Below, piece by piece: positions 42,840-51,049 of a DNA stretch of 64,000 bases. The notes below the pieces were generated by a model. The model was not told the DNA's origin. It saw nothing but the letters and a program-made list of their open reading frames with translations, and made no database searches. Position numbers and translations under genes: made by a program. Source of the stretch: Desulfurellaceae bacterium bin18 (GTDB lineage Bacteria > Desulfobacterota > Binatia > Bin18). The stretch lies in contig MPMI01000005.1 in NCBI GenBank assembly GCA_002238415.1, positions 90,521-154,520 on the forward strand, given 5' to 3'. Numbering within the stretch: position 1 is the stretch's first letter; the number at the start of each line of letters is the position of its first letter.

Positions 42840-43283
42840 ATGCGTTGTGCCCTACTCCTTTCCCTACCCCTGCTGGGAATCTTCTATCCGATGTGGGTGT
42901 CTGCCACAGAACAGATCGCTGTCATCGTCTCGCTTGCGCACTCGGAGGAGGCCGTGGGTCGGGCCGAGTTGAACCGTATTTACGAACGACGACGGCGTTT
43001 CTGGAGCAACGGGACAAGGATCGTACCGATCAACCTCTCGGCGGAACATCCGGTACGTAGGCAATTCTCTCGCCTGGTTTTTGAGAAATCGCCCGAAGAC
43101 ATGCAGGACTATTGGAATACCCGATACTTCCAAGGCGTATCACCACCCTATGTCCTTGCGTCCGAGGACGCGGTACTGGCATTTGTTGCGAGTACCCCTG
43201 GCTCAATTGGATATGTATCGGCGCGTATTCTCAATGGTCAGGTGAAGGTACTTACATATCTCACCAGTTCAGCGCCACGCTAG
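42840..43283 (+). CDS. Small periplasmic PBP-like (PstS-related) protein
   Basis: A 147-residue protein with signal peptide 1-22 (LLLSLPLLGIFYPMWVSA). ELNRIYERRRRFWSNGTRIV, FSRLVFEKSPEDMQDYWNTR and VASTPGSIGYVSARI match the small phosphate-binding-protein-like domain found beside porins and sensor kinases. It probably binds an anion in the periplasm and could feed the sensor kinase. It lies 22 bases after the porin gene in the same sigma-54 transcription unit and ends 88 bases before the repeat boundary. Confidence 0.72.
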   Translation: MRCALLLSLPLLGIFYPMWVSATEQIAVIVSLAHSEEAVGRAELNRIYERRRRFWSNGTRIVPINLSAEHPVRRQFSRLVFEKSPEDMQDYWNTRYFQGVSPPYVLASEDAVLAFVASTPGSIGYVSARILNGQVKVLTYLTSSAPR

Positions 43284-43371
43284 AGTCGAGCTTCCTCATA
43301 TCAGCTCTCCGTCATCGACACCTGAACACGGCTGCTTTGGATAGGGAAGTGGCAGACCGATAACCAACGAC

Positions 43372-43468
43372 CTATAGGCCGTACCGGTCGCGAAGAATGG
43401 TCGCGGCCTGTGTGATGGCTGTCAGCTTTTGTTCGGCAAGCGTGGCTGACGCGATGGGATTATCGGCA
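43372..43468 (-). repeat. 97-bp direct repeat: resident 3' end of methionine synthase gene
   Basis: Resident copy of the sequence duplicated at 36334-36430. It marks the right edge of the 7.0-kb sigma-54 module. Confidence 0.95.
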
Positions 43469-44958
43469 AACGTGGCAAAGCCGCAGTCGGGCGTCAGCAG
43501 GAGCCGCTCGGCCCCAAAAAGACGAATGGCTTTCTCTGCTTTTGCGACAATCTGGTCTACTGTCTCAAGGCTGTGCGTCTTCTGATTCACCACCCCAACG
43601 CCGACGCGCCGGTCGTCCGGCAGGCCGCGCAGCACCGCCTCATCTCCGGCCCGAGGCGTGCAGAGTTCAAGCATGAGTGTGCCAACCTTGACGTTTTTCA
43701 AGAGCGGCAGGAGGGGCTCATAGTCGCCGGCCAGGGCTACGCTTTCATCCGGTGTCCAGTTGCCGCGACAGATGTGCAGCGCCAGGCGCTCGTGGGGCAG
43801 GTCGGCGACCACTTGGTTAATGAGCGATTCGGCCAGGGCCAATTCCTCCGCAGCCTCACGTTTCTCTCCCAGCGCGCCACACATAAATGTGCGGTTGTTT
43901 GAGCTGCCGCTGAAGACGACCTCGGTCAGGACCGGCTCGTCCAACTGAACCATGGAGACACCCGCGGCGAGCAAGGAGTGGAGTTCCTCGCGTAAGACCC
44001 GGACGATATCTATAGCGAGTTCTTCCCGCGTGTCATAGGCTCGGTCGGAGATGCATTCCATCCACATCGTACGGGTCAGCAGATAGGGGCCGGGCAGGGC
44101 GACCTTGAGTGGCTGGTCGGTCAGGCTGGCAAGAAAAGTTGCCTCGTGAACGGTCAGCGAGCGGCTTCGGCCCAGCGGTCCGAAAACGGCCGGATGGCGT
44201 ACCTTGCCGGCCGGAACGTCCAGGGCGCGCAGCTCACGCTCGAACTCTTCAGGATCATCGACATACGGCAGCAAGTCGGTAATCGGAATCAACTGGCAGT
44301 TGTCGAGCAGCCCGCCGACGAAGCTGGCGTAGTTATCCCGGCGCTGCTCGCCGTCGGTGAGCATATCGACGCCGGCACGCTGCTGGGCGGCCACCGTCAG
44401 TCGCACGGCGTCATCCGCGGTTTGGCCAAACTCTTCGGACGACATGCGGCCTTCGAGATGATCGTTGAGGGCGCGTAACAGCCAGGGCGGCCGCGGCCAA
44501 CTGCCGACGCCCATGACTGCCAGGGGGGCAATGCTCGGAGCCGGGGCCGGCGATGGAAGACGGTCGGGAATCACGACCTCGGCGATGGGCTGGGTAATCG
44601 GCGCGTATTCCTTTTCGCGTGCTGAACGGGGTTTCGCCTTCTTTTTTTTCTTTTTTGGAGGAGTTGTTGGTTCGGGTTCCGCAGCACGAAGGCCCGCAGC
44701 CGGGCCTTTTGAAACCAGGAAGCTGTTCTGTTTGCCCCGGCTGATGTGGGAGACCAGATCGTTTCCGGTCAGACGGCACCAGGCCGGCAGGTCTTCGACC
44801 ACTGAGGTTTCGGTGGACAGGATTTCGAGCAGTTGGCCTGGGGTGAGGGGATCAATATGCTTGCGGATCAGCAGTAACAGGCCATTGCCACAGTCGAGGT
44901 CTCCACCGTCAAAACTATCCGTCGGCTGATACGGGTGCGTCTGAGTATCGGAGTCCAT
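43372..44958 (-). CDS. TusA-like domain fused to core methionine synthase (MetE C-terminal type)
   Basis: A 528-residue fusion. Residues ~15-85 resemble TusA/SirA sulfur carriers (LTPGQLLEILSTE, DLPAWCRLTGNDLV), with the usual CPxP replaced by DCGNG. A linker with six consecutive Lys (~101-106) follows. Residues ~150-528 are a cobalamin-independent methionine synthase C-terminal barrel with zinc ligands in LALHICRGNW (His, Cys), LELCTPRAG (Glu) and LTPDCGFATF (Cys). It lacks the long MetE N-terminal domain, like core-MetE enzymes. A DsrE-like gene precedes it and metY-metX-metW follow divergently, so a role in methionine synthesis is well supported; sulfur-relay coupling is inference. Confidence 0.82.
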   Translation of the reverse strand: MDSDTQTHPYQPTDSFDGGDLDCGNGLLLLIRKHIDPLTPGQLLEILSTETSVVEDLPAWCRLTGNDLVSHISRGKQNSFLVSKGPAAGLRAAEPEPTTPPKKKKKKAKPRSAREKEYAPITQPIAEVVIPDRLPSPAPAPSIAPLAVMGVGSWPRPPWLLRALNDHLEGRMSSEEFGQTADDAVRLTVAAQQRAGVDMLTDGEQRRDNYASFVGGLLDNCQLIPITDLLPYVDDPEEFERELRALDVPAGKVRHPAVFGPLGRSRSLTVHEATFLASLTDQPLKVALPGPYLLTRTMWMECISDRAYDTREELAIDIVRVLREELHSLLAAGVSMVQLDEPVLTEVVFSGSSNNRTFMCGALGEKREAAEELALAESLINQVVADLPHERLALHICRGNWTPDESVALAGDYEPLLPLLKNVKVGTLMLELCTPRAGDEAVLRGLPDDRRVGVGVVNQKTHSLETVDQIVAKAEKAIRLFGAERLLLTPDCGFATFADNPIASATLAEQKLTAITQAATILRDRYGL

Positions 44959-45022
44959 GCCTGCCTATTCCCACGCTTCGTTTCCCTCTCCCAGAAGGAG
45001 AGGGGTAGGGTGAGGGTCTGCC

Positions 45023-45385
45023 CTAATACGACACGCTCGGTGTCCCGCCGGCCAGGAACTCGACCAGCTTGGCACCGCCAACAATCCTGGCCCCCGGAAC
45101 AAGGTTGTTCTCATCCAGGCCGCGTTTCTTAAAGCAGGGCGAACACACGTATATCGTGCCGTCGGCTTCGGCAAAATTGGTCATCAGTTCCTTGAGCGGG
45201 GCAAAGCCGTCCTCGTGCATATCGTCGGCATAGCCGTTGACGGCCAGACGCACGCCCTCGGTGCTCAAGAAGACCAGGGTTTCCTGGTCCGAGCCCAGCG
45301 CGGCATTGGCAATCACAAAGGCGACAGTTGCCTTGTCGGTATTATCCTTTGCGTGGGTCAGTGAAACACAGAATTGTCCTGCCAT
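45023..45385 (-). CDS. DsrE-family sulfur-relay protein
   Basis: A 120-residue DsrE/DsrF-like protein: LTHAKDNTDKATVAFVIANA, then DQETLVFLSTEGVRLAVNG, and TIYVCSPCFKKRGLDE with a Cys pair suited to carrying persulfide. AAGGAGTACAC precedes the ATG. It lies upstream of the TusA-like/MetE fusion on the same strand, 64 bases apart; DsrE and TusA proteins classically hand sulfur to one another. Probably a trimer or hexamer in the cytoplasm. Confidence 0.8.
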   Translation of the reverse strand: MAGQFCVSLTHAKDNTDKATVAFVIANAALGSDQETLVFLSTEGVRLAVNGYADDMHEDGFAPLKELMTNFAEADGTIYVCSPCFKKRGLDENNLVPGARIVGGAKLVEFLAGGTPSVSY

Positions 45386-45700
45386 AACGTGTACTCCTTA
45401 TGTCGGGTGTTGTTGAGAGCGGTATCATAGCCAGCCAGACCGGTGCAAACAACAACGCTCGACCGAGCAGGGTGAAAATTCCCTCCTCGGAGAGGTGGCC
45501 CGAAGGGCCGGGGGGGGTGCGGCCTCGCGCCCGGCAGGCGGGGCGGGGGTGGGTGCTGCCTGGCGCCGGGCAGGAGGGAACCCACCCCGCCTTCGGCACC
45601 CCTCCCGAGAGGGGATAGGGACAAGCGGAAGCCGTGTTATAGCCCTATGCGCTGGAATCGGCTAAGACTGTGGGAGCCACGAAAGGAAGAGGAGAATCGC
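45386..45700. other. Divergent region upstream of dsrE-like gene and metY
   Basis: 315 bases. The left part should hold the promoter of the leftward DsrE-like gene. Most of the right part is a GC-rich palindromic repeat (45481-45622). I see no SAM riboswitch or T-box. Confidence 0.5.
45481..45622. repeat. GC-rich palindromic intergenic repeat
   Basis: The ends are inverted relatives of each other (CCTCGGAGAGGTGG at left; CACCCCTCCCGAGAGGGG at right), and the interior has nested inverted segments (GCCCGGCAGGCGGGGCGGGG against CACCCCGCC). The arrangement resembles a REP/MITE-like intergenic element; a shorter related CTCTCCC/GGAGAGGG motif lies at 44990-45005. Confidence 0.6.
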
Positions 45701-46996
45701 ATGGGCGCAGACGATACCAACGAACGCAAATACGGTTTTAATACGCGTCAGTTGCACGCAGGACAAAGCCCCGACCCAACGACGGGCAGCCGAGCCGTTC
45801 CGATTTACCACACTACGAGTTATCAGTTTAAGAATACGGAGCACGCGGCCAATCTGTTCGCGCTGAGCGAACCCGGCAATATCTATACGCGCATCATGAA
45901 CCCGACCAACGATGTGTTGGAGCAACGGGTCGCCGCCCTAGAGGGTGGGGTCGGAGCGCTGGCGGCCAGCAGCGGCCACGCGGCGCAGATGATGGCCATC
46001 ATGGCGCTGTGCGGCCAGGGCGACCATATTGTGACCAGCAGTCGGCTGTATGGGGGCACGTTTAATCAGTTCGCGCATACCTTCCCGCGCATGGGCATTA
46101 GCTCGACCTTTGTAGACCCGACCAAGCCGGAAGAATTTGAAAAGGCCATCCAGCCCAATACCAAAATTATCTACGGCGAGACCTTGGGTAACCCGGATAT
46201 TACGATTTTCCCTTTCGAGGAAGTGTCGGCCATTTCCGAGGCGCATCAGATCCCGGTAATGATAGACAATACGTTTGCTACGCCGTATCTGTGCCGGCCG
46301 TTTGAGTGGGGCGCACATATTGTGACGCATAGCACGACCAAGTTCCTGAGTGGCCACGGAACGGCCATCGGCGGCATGATCGTCGATGGCGGTAATTTCG
46401 ATTGGACCAGCGGACGCTTTCCGAATTTTACCGAGCCGGACCCGTCGTACCACGGCCTGGTATACGCCGACCTTGGAGCGCCGGCTATGATACTCAAATC
46501 GCGGGTGCAGATCCTGCGCGACGTGGGCGGCTGCCAGGCCCCGTTTGACAGTTTTACGACCTTGCTCGGGATCGAGACGCTGAGCCTGCGTATGGAACGC
46601 CACATCGTAAACGCCCAGCAGGTCGCCGAGTTTCTGGAGGGTCATGCTGGCGTGAACGCGGTCGCTTTCCCCGGACTGGCCAATAGCCCGGACCATGAAA
46701 AGGCCAAGAAGTATTTGCCGCTCGGACCCGGCTCGATCATGGGCTTTCAGATCAAGGGTGGCCGGGCCGCGGGTGAGAAATTCATTAACAGTCTCAAGCT
46801 GCACAGCCATGTCGCCAATGTCGGAGATGCCAAGAGTCTGGCGATTCACCCGGCCAGTACGACCCATAGTCAGCTCAATGAAGACGAGTTGATCAGTGCT
46901 GGTGCAACAGTGGATTTTGTCCGGCTGAGTGTTGGCTTGGAAGATATTGACGACATTATCTGGGACCTGGATCAAGCCTTGCACGCCGCCAAGTAG
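45701..46996 (+). CDS. metY: O-acetylhomoserine sulfhydrylase
   Basis: A 431-residue PLP enzyme of the Cys/Met metabolism family that adds sulfide to O-acetylhomoserine to give homocysteine. Motifs: FNTRQLHAGQSPDPTTGSRA, YTRIMNPTNDVLEQRVAALE, IYGETLGNPDITIFP, VMIDNTFATPYLCRP, THSTTKFLSGHGTAIGG with the PLP Lys. The length (~430) separates MetY from shorter MetB/MetZ. I chose the ATG at 45701 after AGGAAGAGGAG. First gene of metY-metX-metW. Confidence 0.95.
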   Translation: MGADDTNERKYGFNTRQLHAGQSPDPTTGSRAVPIYHTTSYQFKNTEHAANLFALSEPGNIYTRIMNPTNDVLEQRVAALEGGVGALAASSGHAAQMMAIMALCGQGDHIVTSSRLYGGTFNQFAHTFPRMGISSTFVDPTKPEEFEKAIQPNTKIIYGETLGNPDITIFPFEEVSAISEAHQIPVMIDNTFATPYLCRPFEWGAHIVTHSTTKFLSGHGTAIGGMIVDGGNFDWTSGRFPNFTEPDPSYHGLVYADLGAPAMILKSRVQILRDVGGCQAPFDSFTTLLGIETLSLRMERHIVNAQQVAEFLEGHAGVNAVAFPGLANSPDHEKAKKYLPLGPGSIMGFQIKGGRAAGEKFINSLKLHSHVANVGDAKSLAIHPASTTHSQLNEDELISAGATVDFVRLSVGLEDIDDIIWDLDQALHAAK

Positions 46997-47031
46997 GCCA
47001 GGGTCGGTTCTGAGGAGTGACGGGATAGGGC

Positions 47032-48246
47032 ATGAGTACGAATGGCTCAGTCGGGCTCGTTCAGCCGCAGCGGCTGACCTTTGCTGAGGATGAGCCCTTT
47101 CAGTTGGATAGTGGGGCGACCCTTGGTCCGGTGACCGTGGTGTATGAAACCTACGGCCAACTCAATGCCGACCGGACCAACGCCATCCTGATTACGCACG
47201 CCCTGAGTGGCAGTGCACATGCGGCCGGCTACCATCAGCCGGACGAAGCCAAAGCCGGCTGGTGGGATGACTGTATCGGACCGGGCAAAGCCTTTGACAC
47301 GAATAAATTCTTTATCATTTGCAGTAATGTCCTGGGCGGCTGCTACGGCTCGACCGGACCGTCAAACCCTGACCCGGCGACCGGCAAACCGTACGGCATG
47401 CACTTTCCGGTCGTGACCATTGGGGACATGGTGCGCGCCCAGGGCCGGCTGATCGATCATCTGGGCATAGACAGCCTGCTGTGTGTGGCCGGCGGCTCCA
47501 TGGGCGGGATGCAGGCGCTTGAGTGGGCAGCGCATTATCCGCACCGGTTGAAAGCCACCATTCCCATTGCGACCACCGCCCATCACAGCCCCATGCTGAT
47601 TGCCCTGAGCGAGGTAGGGCGGCAGGCGATTTATGCCGATCCGGCCTGGAATAATGGGGACTATTACGACGCCGGCCTCAAACCCGATGCCGGCCTGGCG
47701 GTCGCCCGCATGGTCGGCCATATTACCTATCTGAGCGAAGAGTCCATGCAGCAGAAGTTCGGGCGGCGGCTCCAGGACCAGGTGCGGTACGGCTATGAGT
47801 TTCGTTCCGAGTTTCAGGTCGAGAGCTACCTCAAATACAAAGGCCATAATTTTACACGCCGGTTTGACGCCAACAGCTATCTGTATGTGACCAAGGCGAT
47901 GGACTATTTTGATCTGAGCGCAGAGACCGGGTCGGTGGCGGCCGCCTTTGCCAACTCGGCCGACCTGCGCTACCTGGTGCTGAGTTTTACCAGCGACTGG
48001 CTCTACCCGAGCTATCACAGTAAAGAGCTGGTCAGTGCGCTCACCGCGGCCGGTGCAGACGTGACTTATTTGGACGTCCAAAGCTCATGGGGGCACGATG
48101 CGTTTCTGCTTGAGGTCGAAACCATGACCAAGCTGCTCAGCGGTTTTCTGGAGCGTTTGGTCCAGTCGGAGCAGGTAGCCCTTCCGTCTGGTTTCCCGCC
48201 AACTGTCCCACCAAAGGAGCCGACAAAGACCGAGGCCGCGGCATGA
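47032..48246 (+). CDS. metX: Homoserine O-acetyltransferase
   Basis: A 404-residue alpha/beta-hydrolase-fold enzyme that acetylates homoserine, giving MetY's substrate. Signatures: VYETYGQLNADRTNAILITH, GWWDDCIGPGKAFDTNKFF, CSNVLGGCYGSTGPSNPDP, nucleophile Ser in AGGSMGGMQALEW, Asp in FTSDWLYP and His in WGHDAFLLE. Lies 35 bases after metY; its stop overlaps metW by 4 bases. Confidence 0.95.
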   Translation: MSTNGSVGLVQPQRLTFAEDEPFQLDSGATLGPVTVVYETYGQLNADRTNAILITHALSGSAHAAGYHQPDEAKAGWWDDCIGPGKAFDTNKFFIICSNVLGGCYGSTGPSNPDPATGKPYGMHFPVVTIGDMVRAQGRLIDHLGIDSLLCVAGGSMGGMQALEWAAHYPHRLKATIPIATTAHHSPMLIALSEVGRQAIYADPAWNNGDYYDAGLKPDAGLAVARMVGHITYLSEESMQQKFGRRLQDQVRYGYEFRSEFQVESYLKYKGHNFTRRFDANSYLYVTKAMDYFDLSAETGSVAAAFANSADLRYLVLSFTSDWLYPSYHSKELVSALTAAGADVTYLDVQSSWGHDAFLLEVETMTKLLSGFLERLVQSEQVALPSGFPPTVPPKEPTKTEAAA

Positions 48247-48896
48247 GGGGTGAGGTTGAACCGTCTGCGCCTCCGCGTCCGGCTCTATCGAGCGGGAGTC
48301 CGGTCCTGCTGCGGTCAGACCTGCTCGCCATTGCCGATATGGTCCCAGCCGGATCGCGAGTGTTGGACCTGGGCTGTGGTGACGGGGCTCTGCTCGAATA
48401 TCTGGTGCATAGCAAGCAGGTGATGGGACGGGGCGTAGAACGCAGCGAAGAGGGCATGCTGGCCTGTGTCCGGCGCGGGCTGAGTGTACGCCAGGGAAAT
48501 CTGGAAGAGGGCTTGGCCGATTACCCGGATGCGAGTTTTGACTCGGTGATTTTGAGCCAGACGTTGCCCTTTTTGAACGATCCGGCCATGATCCTGAGCG
48601 AGATGCTCCGGGTTGGCAGCCGTGCGATTGTCAGCTTTCCGAACTGGGGCTTTTGGCGCTGTCGGCTCGAAATGCTTGTTGCCGGTCGCATTCCACAGGT
48701 CGTTGATCTGGCCGAACGCTGGCACGAAGCGCCACGCTGGCAGGCGTTTACCGTGGCTGACTTTTGCGACTTTTGTCACCATTTGGACTTCGGCATACTG
48801 GAAGAGATCTATCTATCCCGCAGCCGGCGTTTGCAGAGTCTGCGCTATAAAAACCTACGCGCCACCACCGCGGTCTTCGCGTTGCAGCGCTTGTAA
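48243..48896 (+). CDS. metW: MetW methionine biosynthesis protein
   Basis: A 217-residue Rossmann methyltransferase-like protein. SAM-type motif VLDLGCGDGALLEYL, then VERSEEGMLACVRRGLSVRQ, GLADYPDASFDSVILSQTLP and SFPNWGFWRCRLEML are hallmark MetW sequences. MetW binds and activates MetX in several bacteria. The ATG overlaps the metX stop as ATGA, so translation is coupled. Confidence 0.93.
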   Translation: MRGEVEPSAPPRPALSSGSPVLLRSDLLAIADMVPAGSRVLDLGCGDGALLEYLVHSKQVMGRGVERSEEGMLACVRRGLSVRQGNLEEGLADYPDASFDSVILSQTLPFLNDPAMILSEMLRVGSRAIVSFPNWGFWRCRLEMLVAGRIPQVVDLAERWHEAPRWQAFTVADFCDFCHHLDFGILEEIYLSRSRRLQSLRYKNLRATTAVFALQRL

Positions 48897-48923
48897 GGCG
48901 CGGTGTGACGTTCTCCATCGAAC

Positions 48924-49733
48924 ATGGCCGACACCCGCTCATCTCCTCCTGTTCTCCAACACAAAGCCTATGACCGGCCGTCGCAGTTTGTCCCGGAAAA
49001 TCTGTTGCGCGAAGCGCGGCGTCAAATGGGCTTGCCAGAAGGCCAAGTGCCGAGCATCTGTGTACTTGACCCGGACGGGGATATTGTCGCCAGCCTGCTG
49101 GATCGGGGTGAAGCGCACGAACACGACCCCTGGGCCTGTTACCATACGACCTTACACCGGTTCACGCTCAACGGGATCGAGATCGGCATTATCCGGCATG
49201 TGGTAGGCGCGCCGTTTGCCGTTTTGGTCGCTGAGGAATTATTTGCCTCCGGCTGTCAGTTGCTCATCCATGTCACCTCCTCCGGGCAGATTGTCCGAAA
49301 AGAAGAGCCGCCGTTTTTCATCCTGGTCGAAAAAGCTCTACGCGACGAAGGCACGAGCTATCACTACCTGCCGCCGTCTGATTTCTCGTTTTTGAAACCG
49401 GAGTTGTTGGAATTGTTTACCTGCGCCCTCTCAGATGGAGATCCACCGGTCTATCGCGGAGCAACCTGGACAACCGACGCCCCGTTTCGAGAAACGCAAG
49501 CGGCGATTCGGCACGCGGAACAGCGCGGGATTCTTGCCGTCGAAATGGAAGCCGCCGCCCTGTATGCCTTCGCTCAGGCACGAGACAAGGCGGTCGTATG
49601 CTTTGCCCATGTCACTAATCAGATGGGCCGGGTAGAGGGCGATTTTGAAAAAGGTGAAGGGGCCGGCAGTCGCGACGCCTTGCGGTTGATCGCGGCAACG
49701 GCCCAGGCGTGGTGGGTGGCTAAGAAGGTTTGA
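48924..49733 (+). CDS. Nucleoside phosphorylase family protein
   Basis: A 269-residue purine/uridine phosphorylase-like protein. GVPSICVLDPDGDI-like start, RHVVGAPFAVLVAEELFASG, YRGATWTTDAPFRET and AVEMEAAALYAFAQ, the nucleoside-binding Met-Glu-Met-type motif. These enzymes split nucleosides with phosphate; relatives include methylthioadenosine phosphorylase-like proteins, which would fit the methionine cluster, but the substrate is not readable. Lies 27 bases after metW and is probably in the operon. Confidence 0.82.
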   Translation: MADTRSSPPVLQHKAYDRPSQFVPENLLREARRQMGLPEGQVPSICVLDPDGDIVASLLDRGEAHEHDPWACYHTTLHRFTLNGIEIGIIRHVVGAPFAVLVAEELFASGCQLLIHVTSSGQIVRKEEPPFFILVEKALRDEGTSYHYLPPSDFSFLKPELLELFTCALSDGDPPVYRGATWTTDAPFRETQAAIRHAEQRGILAVEMEAAALYAFAQARDKAVVCFAHVTNQMGRVEGDFEKGEGAGSRDALRLIAATAQAWWVAKKV

Positions 49734-49746
49734 TCATCCCGATTCC

Positions 49747-50133
49747 CTATGGAGGGCTTAGAAAGTCATTGAGACGGGTGATTCCGTCGGTTCGTAGAAT
49801 CATGCCCGGCTGAACTCGCTCCTGTGCCACCATCCGATTCAGGGCATCAACAATAAGCTTATCCGACAGCCAACGACCTGACCCAGGTCGAAAAATCCCG
49901 ATAACTCCGTGGTGTGGGACGCGCTCCAAGGCGAGTCGATAGAGTCCTACCGGATCACGGCGACCCTTTCGGCCAACATTCGTGGTCAGAATGGGAAGGG
50001 CCAAGCGTTGAGCTGCGGCAAAGACTTCCTCATCGGAAGTTCCTGTTGGCAACTGTACGACATCATACTCTGCCGCTTTCAGACGTGTGAGAAGGACAGT
50101 GCTGGCACTATCTTCATCAACGAGAATTTTCAC
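49747..50133 (-). CDS. DUF5615 PIN-like protein (putative toxin)
   Basis: A 128-residue PIN-like protein: MKILVDEDSASTVLLTRLKA, DEEVFAAAQRLALPILTTNV and VGLYRLALERV. DUF5615 proteins are paired with DUF433 proteins and are thought to be nuclease toxins with PIN-type acidic residues (Asp7, Glu8 and Asp/Glu in the middle). Translation is coupled to the DUF433 gene by a 4-base overlap. Function is inferred from pairing. Confidence 0.8.
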   Translation of the reverse strand: MKILVDEDSASTVLLTRLKAAEYDVVQLPTGTSDEEVFAAAQRLALPILTTNVGRKGRRDPVGLYRLALERVPHHGVIGIFRPGSGRWLSDKLIVDALNRMVAQERVQPGMILRTDGITRLNDFLSPP

Positions 50134-50468
50134 GGTTTCGGCGAATGTGACTGGGCAAGTTCCTCACTGAGGGCCAATTCGTCAGCCGTATCAGCCTCGA
50201 TTACGTCGTGAAAACGCCCATAGTAGTCCAGGGCTTCCTCAAGAGCTGCTACGGGAAGGGACCAATCCTGAGCAGCGCTCTCAAGACTCTGACCATTCGT
50301 CCGCATGGACTCGATAACGCGGGCCACCGGCAGCTTAGGTCGGCCAACAAAGAATGCCTGCCGGAGCCAATGATCCGGCTGCTGCATCAAATAACGATAG
50401 ACGGGCGCTGCTTGCGTCGTACCGGAGGTTGCAGCGGGAATGTCTAAGGGATGTACGTTGGTCATCAT
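50130..50468 (-). CDS. DUF433 protein (putative antitoxin)
   Basis: A 112-residue protein. The DUF433 core is ARVIESMRTNGQSLESAAQD followed by LPVAALEEALDYYGRFHDVI, an HTH-like fold. An N-terminal stretch of ~45 residues precedes it. It is the upstream gene of the pair and likely represses the operon and neutralises the DUF5615 protein. ATG at 50468 or 50465; no clear ribosome site. Confidence 0.78.
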   Translation of the reverse strand: MMTNVHPLDIPAATSGTTQAAPVYRYLMQQPDHWLRQAFFVGRPKLPVARVIESMRTNGQSLESAAQDWSLPVAALEEALDYYGRFHDVIEADTADELALSEELAQSHSPKP

Positions 50469-50561
50469 TATCGTTGGTATTTTTGCTAACGTAGCGTCCT
50501 AAGTCTCTACGGGCAATAGATTCATTTCGTATTGATTGCGAGCCTTTCACGCCTAGGCTAA

Positions 50562-50583
50562 AGTAGTCTGAATTCGGACTACT
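50562..50583. promoter_or_regulatory. Palindromic operator of a Phd/YefM-type module
   Basis: AGTAGTCTGAATTCGGACTACT is a 22-base palindrome with a single mismatched pair, ending just before the GGAGG ribosome site of the broken phd-like gene. Antitoxins of this family bind such sites to autoregulate. Confidence 0.65.
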
Positions 50584-50593
50584 GGAGGTTGGT

Positions 50594-50713
50594 GTGCGTA
50601 TCCTGCCGTTAGCCGAAGTCAAGGCAAAGCTGAGTCACCTCGTGGCCGACATTGCGACTACCGACGAGGAAGTTGCGATCACCAAAAACGGTCGGGCAAC
50701 ACGGAAACGATAA
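50594..50713 (+). pseudogene. Truncated Phd/YefM-type antitoxin
   Basis: From GTG 50594 (GGAGG at 50584-50588) the frame gives MRILPLAEVKAKLSHLVADI and EVAITKNGRATRKR, then stops: 39 residues against about 80-90 in the family. The N-terminal DNA-binding half is recognisable; the toxin-binding tail is gone after NGR. It lies 84 bases before an intact parDE pair that may have replaced its toxin. Confidence 0.65.
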
Positions 50714-50797
50714 GCAGTGGCCGGGGAAGTCAGGTCACGCTTCTCTAACCTGACCTGTGAGTTTGCCAATTTTTGCCAAATGGCCTATCCTGGACAG

Positions 50798-51049
50798 ATG
50801 GGTACTATGAACATTTCCCTGCCAGTTTCTCTCAAGTCCTTTGTAGATGAGCAGGTCACGCAACGCGGCTACGGCAGCAGTAGCGAATATGTCCGCGAGT
50901 TGATCCGTAAAGACCAGGATCGACAGCACTTACGCGCTTTGTTGCTCGCGGGAGCCGCGTCTGAGCCCTCTTCCGCTGCCGATACTATCTATTTCGACAC
51001 GCTACGCAAGACGCTCCGTAAAAGAACGGGGCAACGGCGGCAAGGGTGA
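50798..51049 (+). CDS. parD: ParD-family antitoxin
   Basis: An 83-residue ribbon-helix-helix antitoxin. MNISLPVSLKSFVDEQVTQR is the DNA-binding strand and helix, and YGSSSEYVRELIRKDQD the second helix; the Lys/Arg-rich C-terminus wraps the toxin. The start at 50798 fits family N-termini; 50807 is possible. Upstream TTTGCCAA occurs twice (50762 and 50773), a possible operator. Its stop overlaps parE by 4 bases. Confidence 0.88.
   Translation: MGTMNISLPVSLKSFVDEQVTQRGYGSSSEYVRELIRKDQDRQHLRALLLAGAASEPSSAADTIYFDTLRKTLRKRTGQRRQG

Noticed and set aside
45386..45700. SAM riboswitch before metY
   Set aside because: The GC-rich structure is an inverted-repeat element without the conserved SAM-I core or a typical terminator switch.
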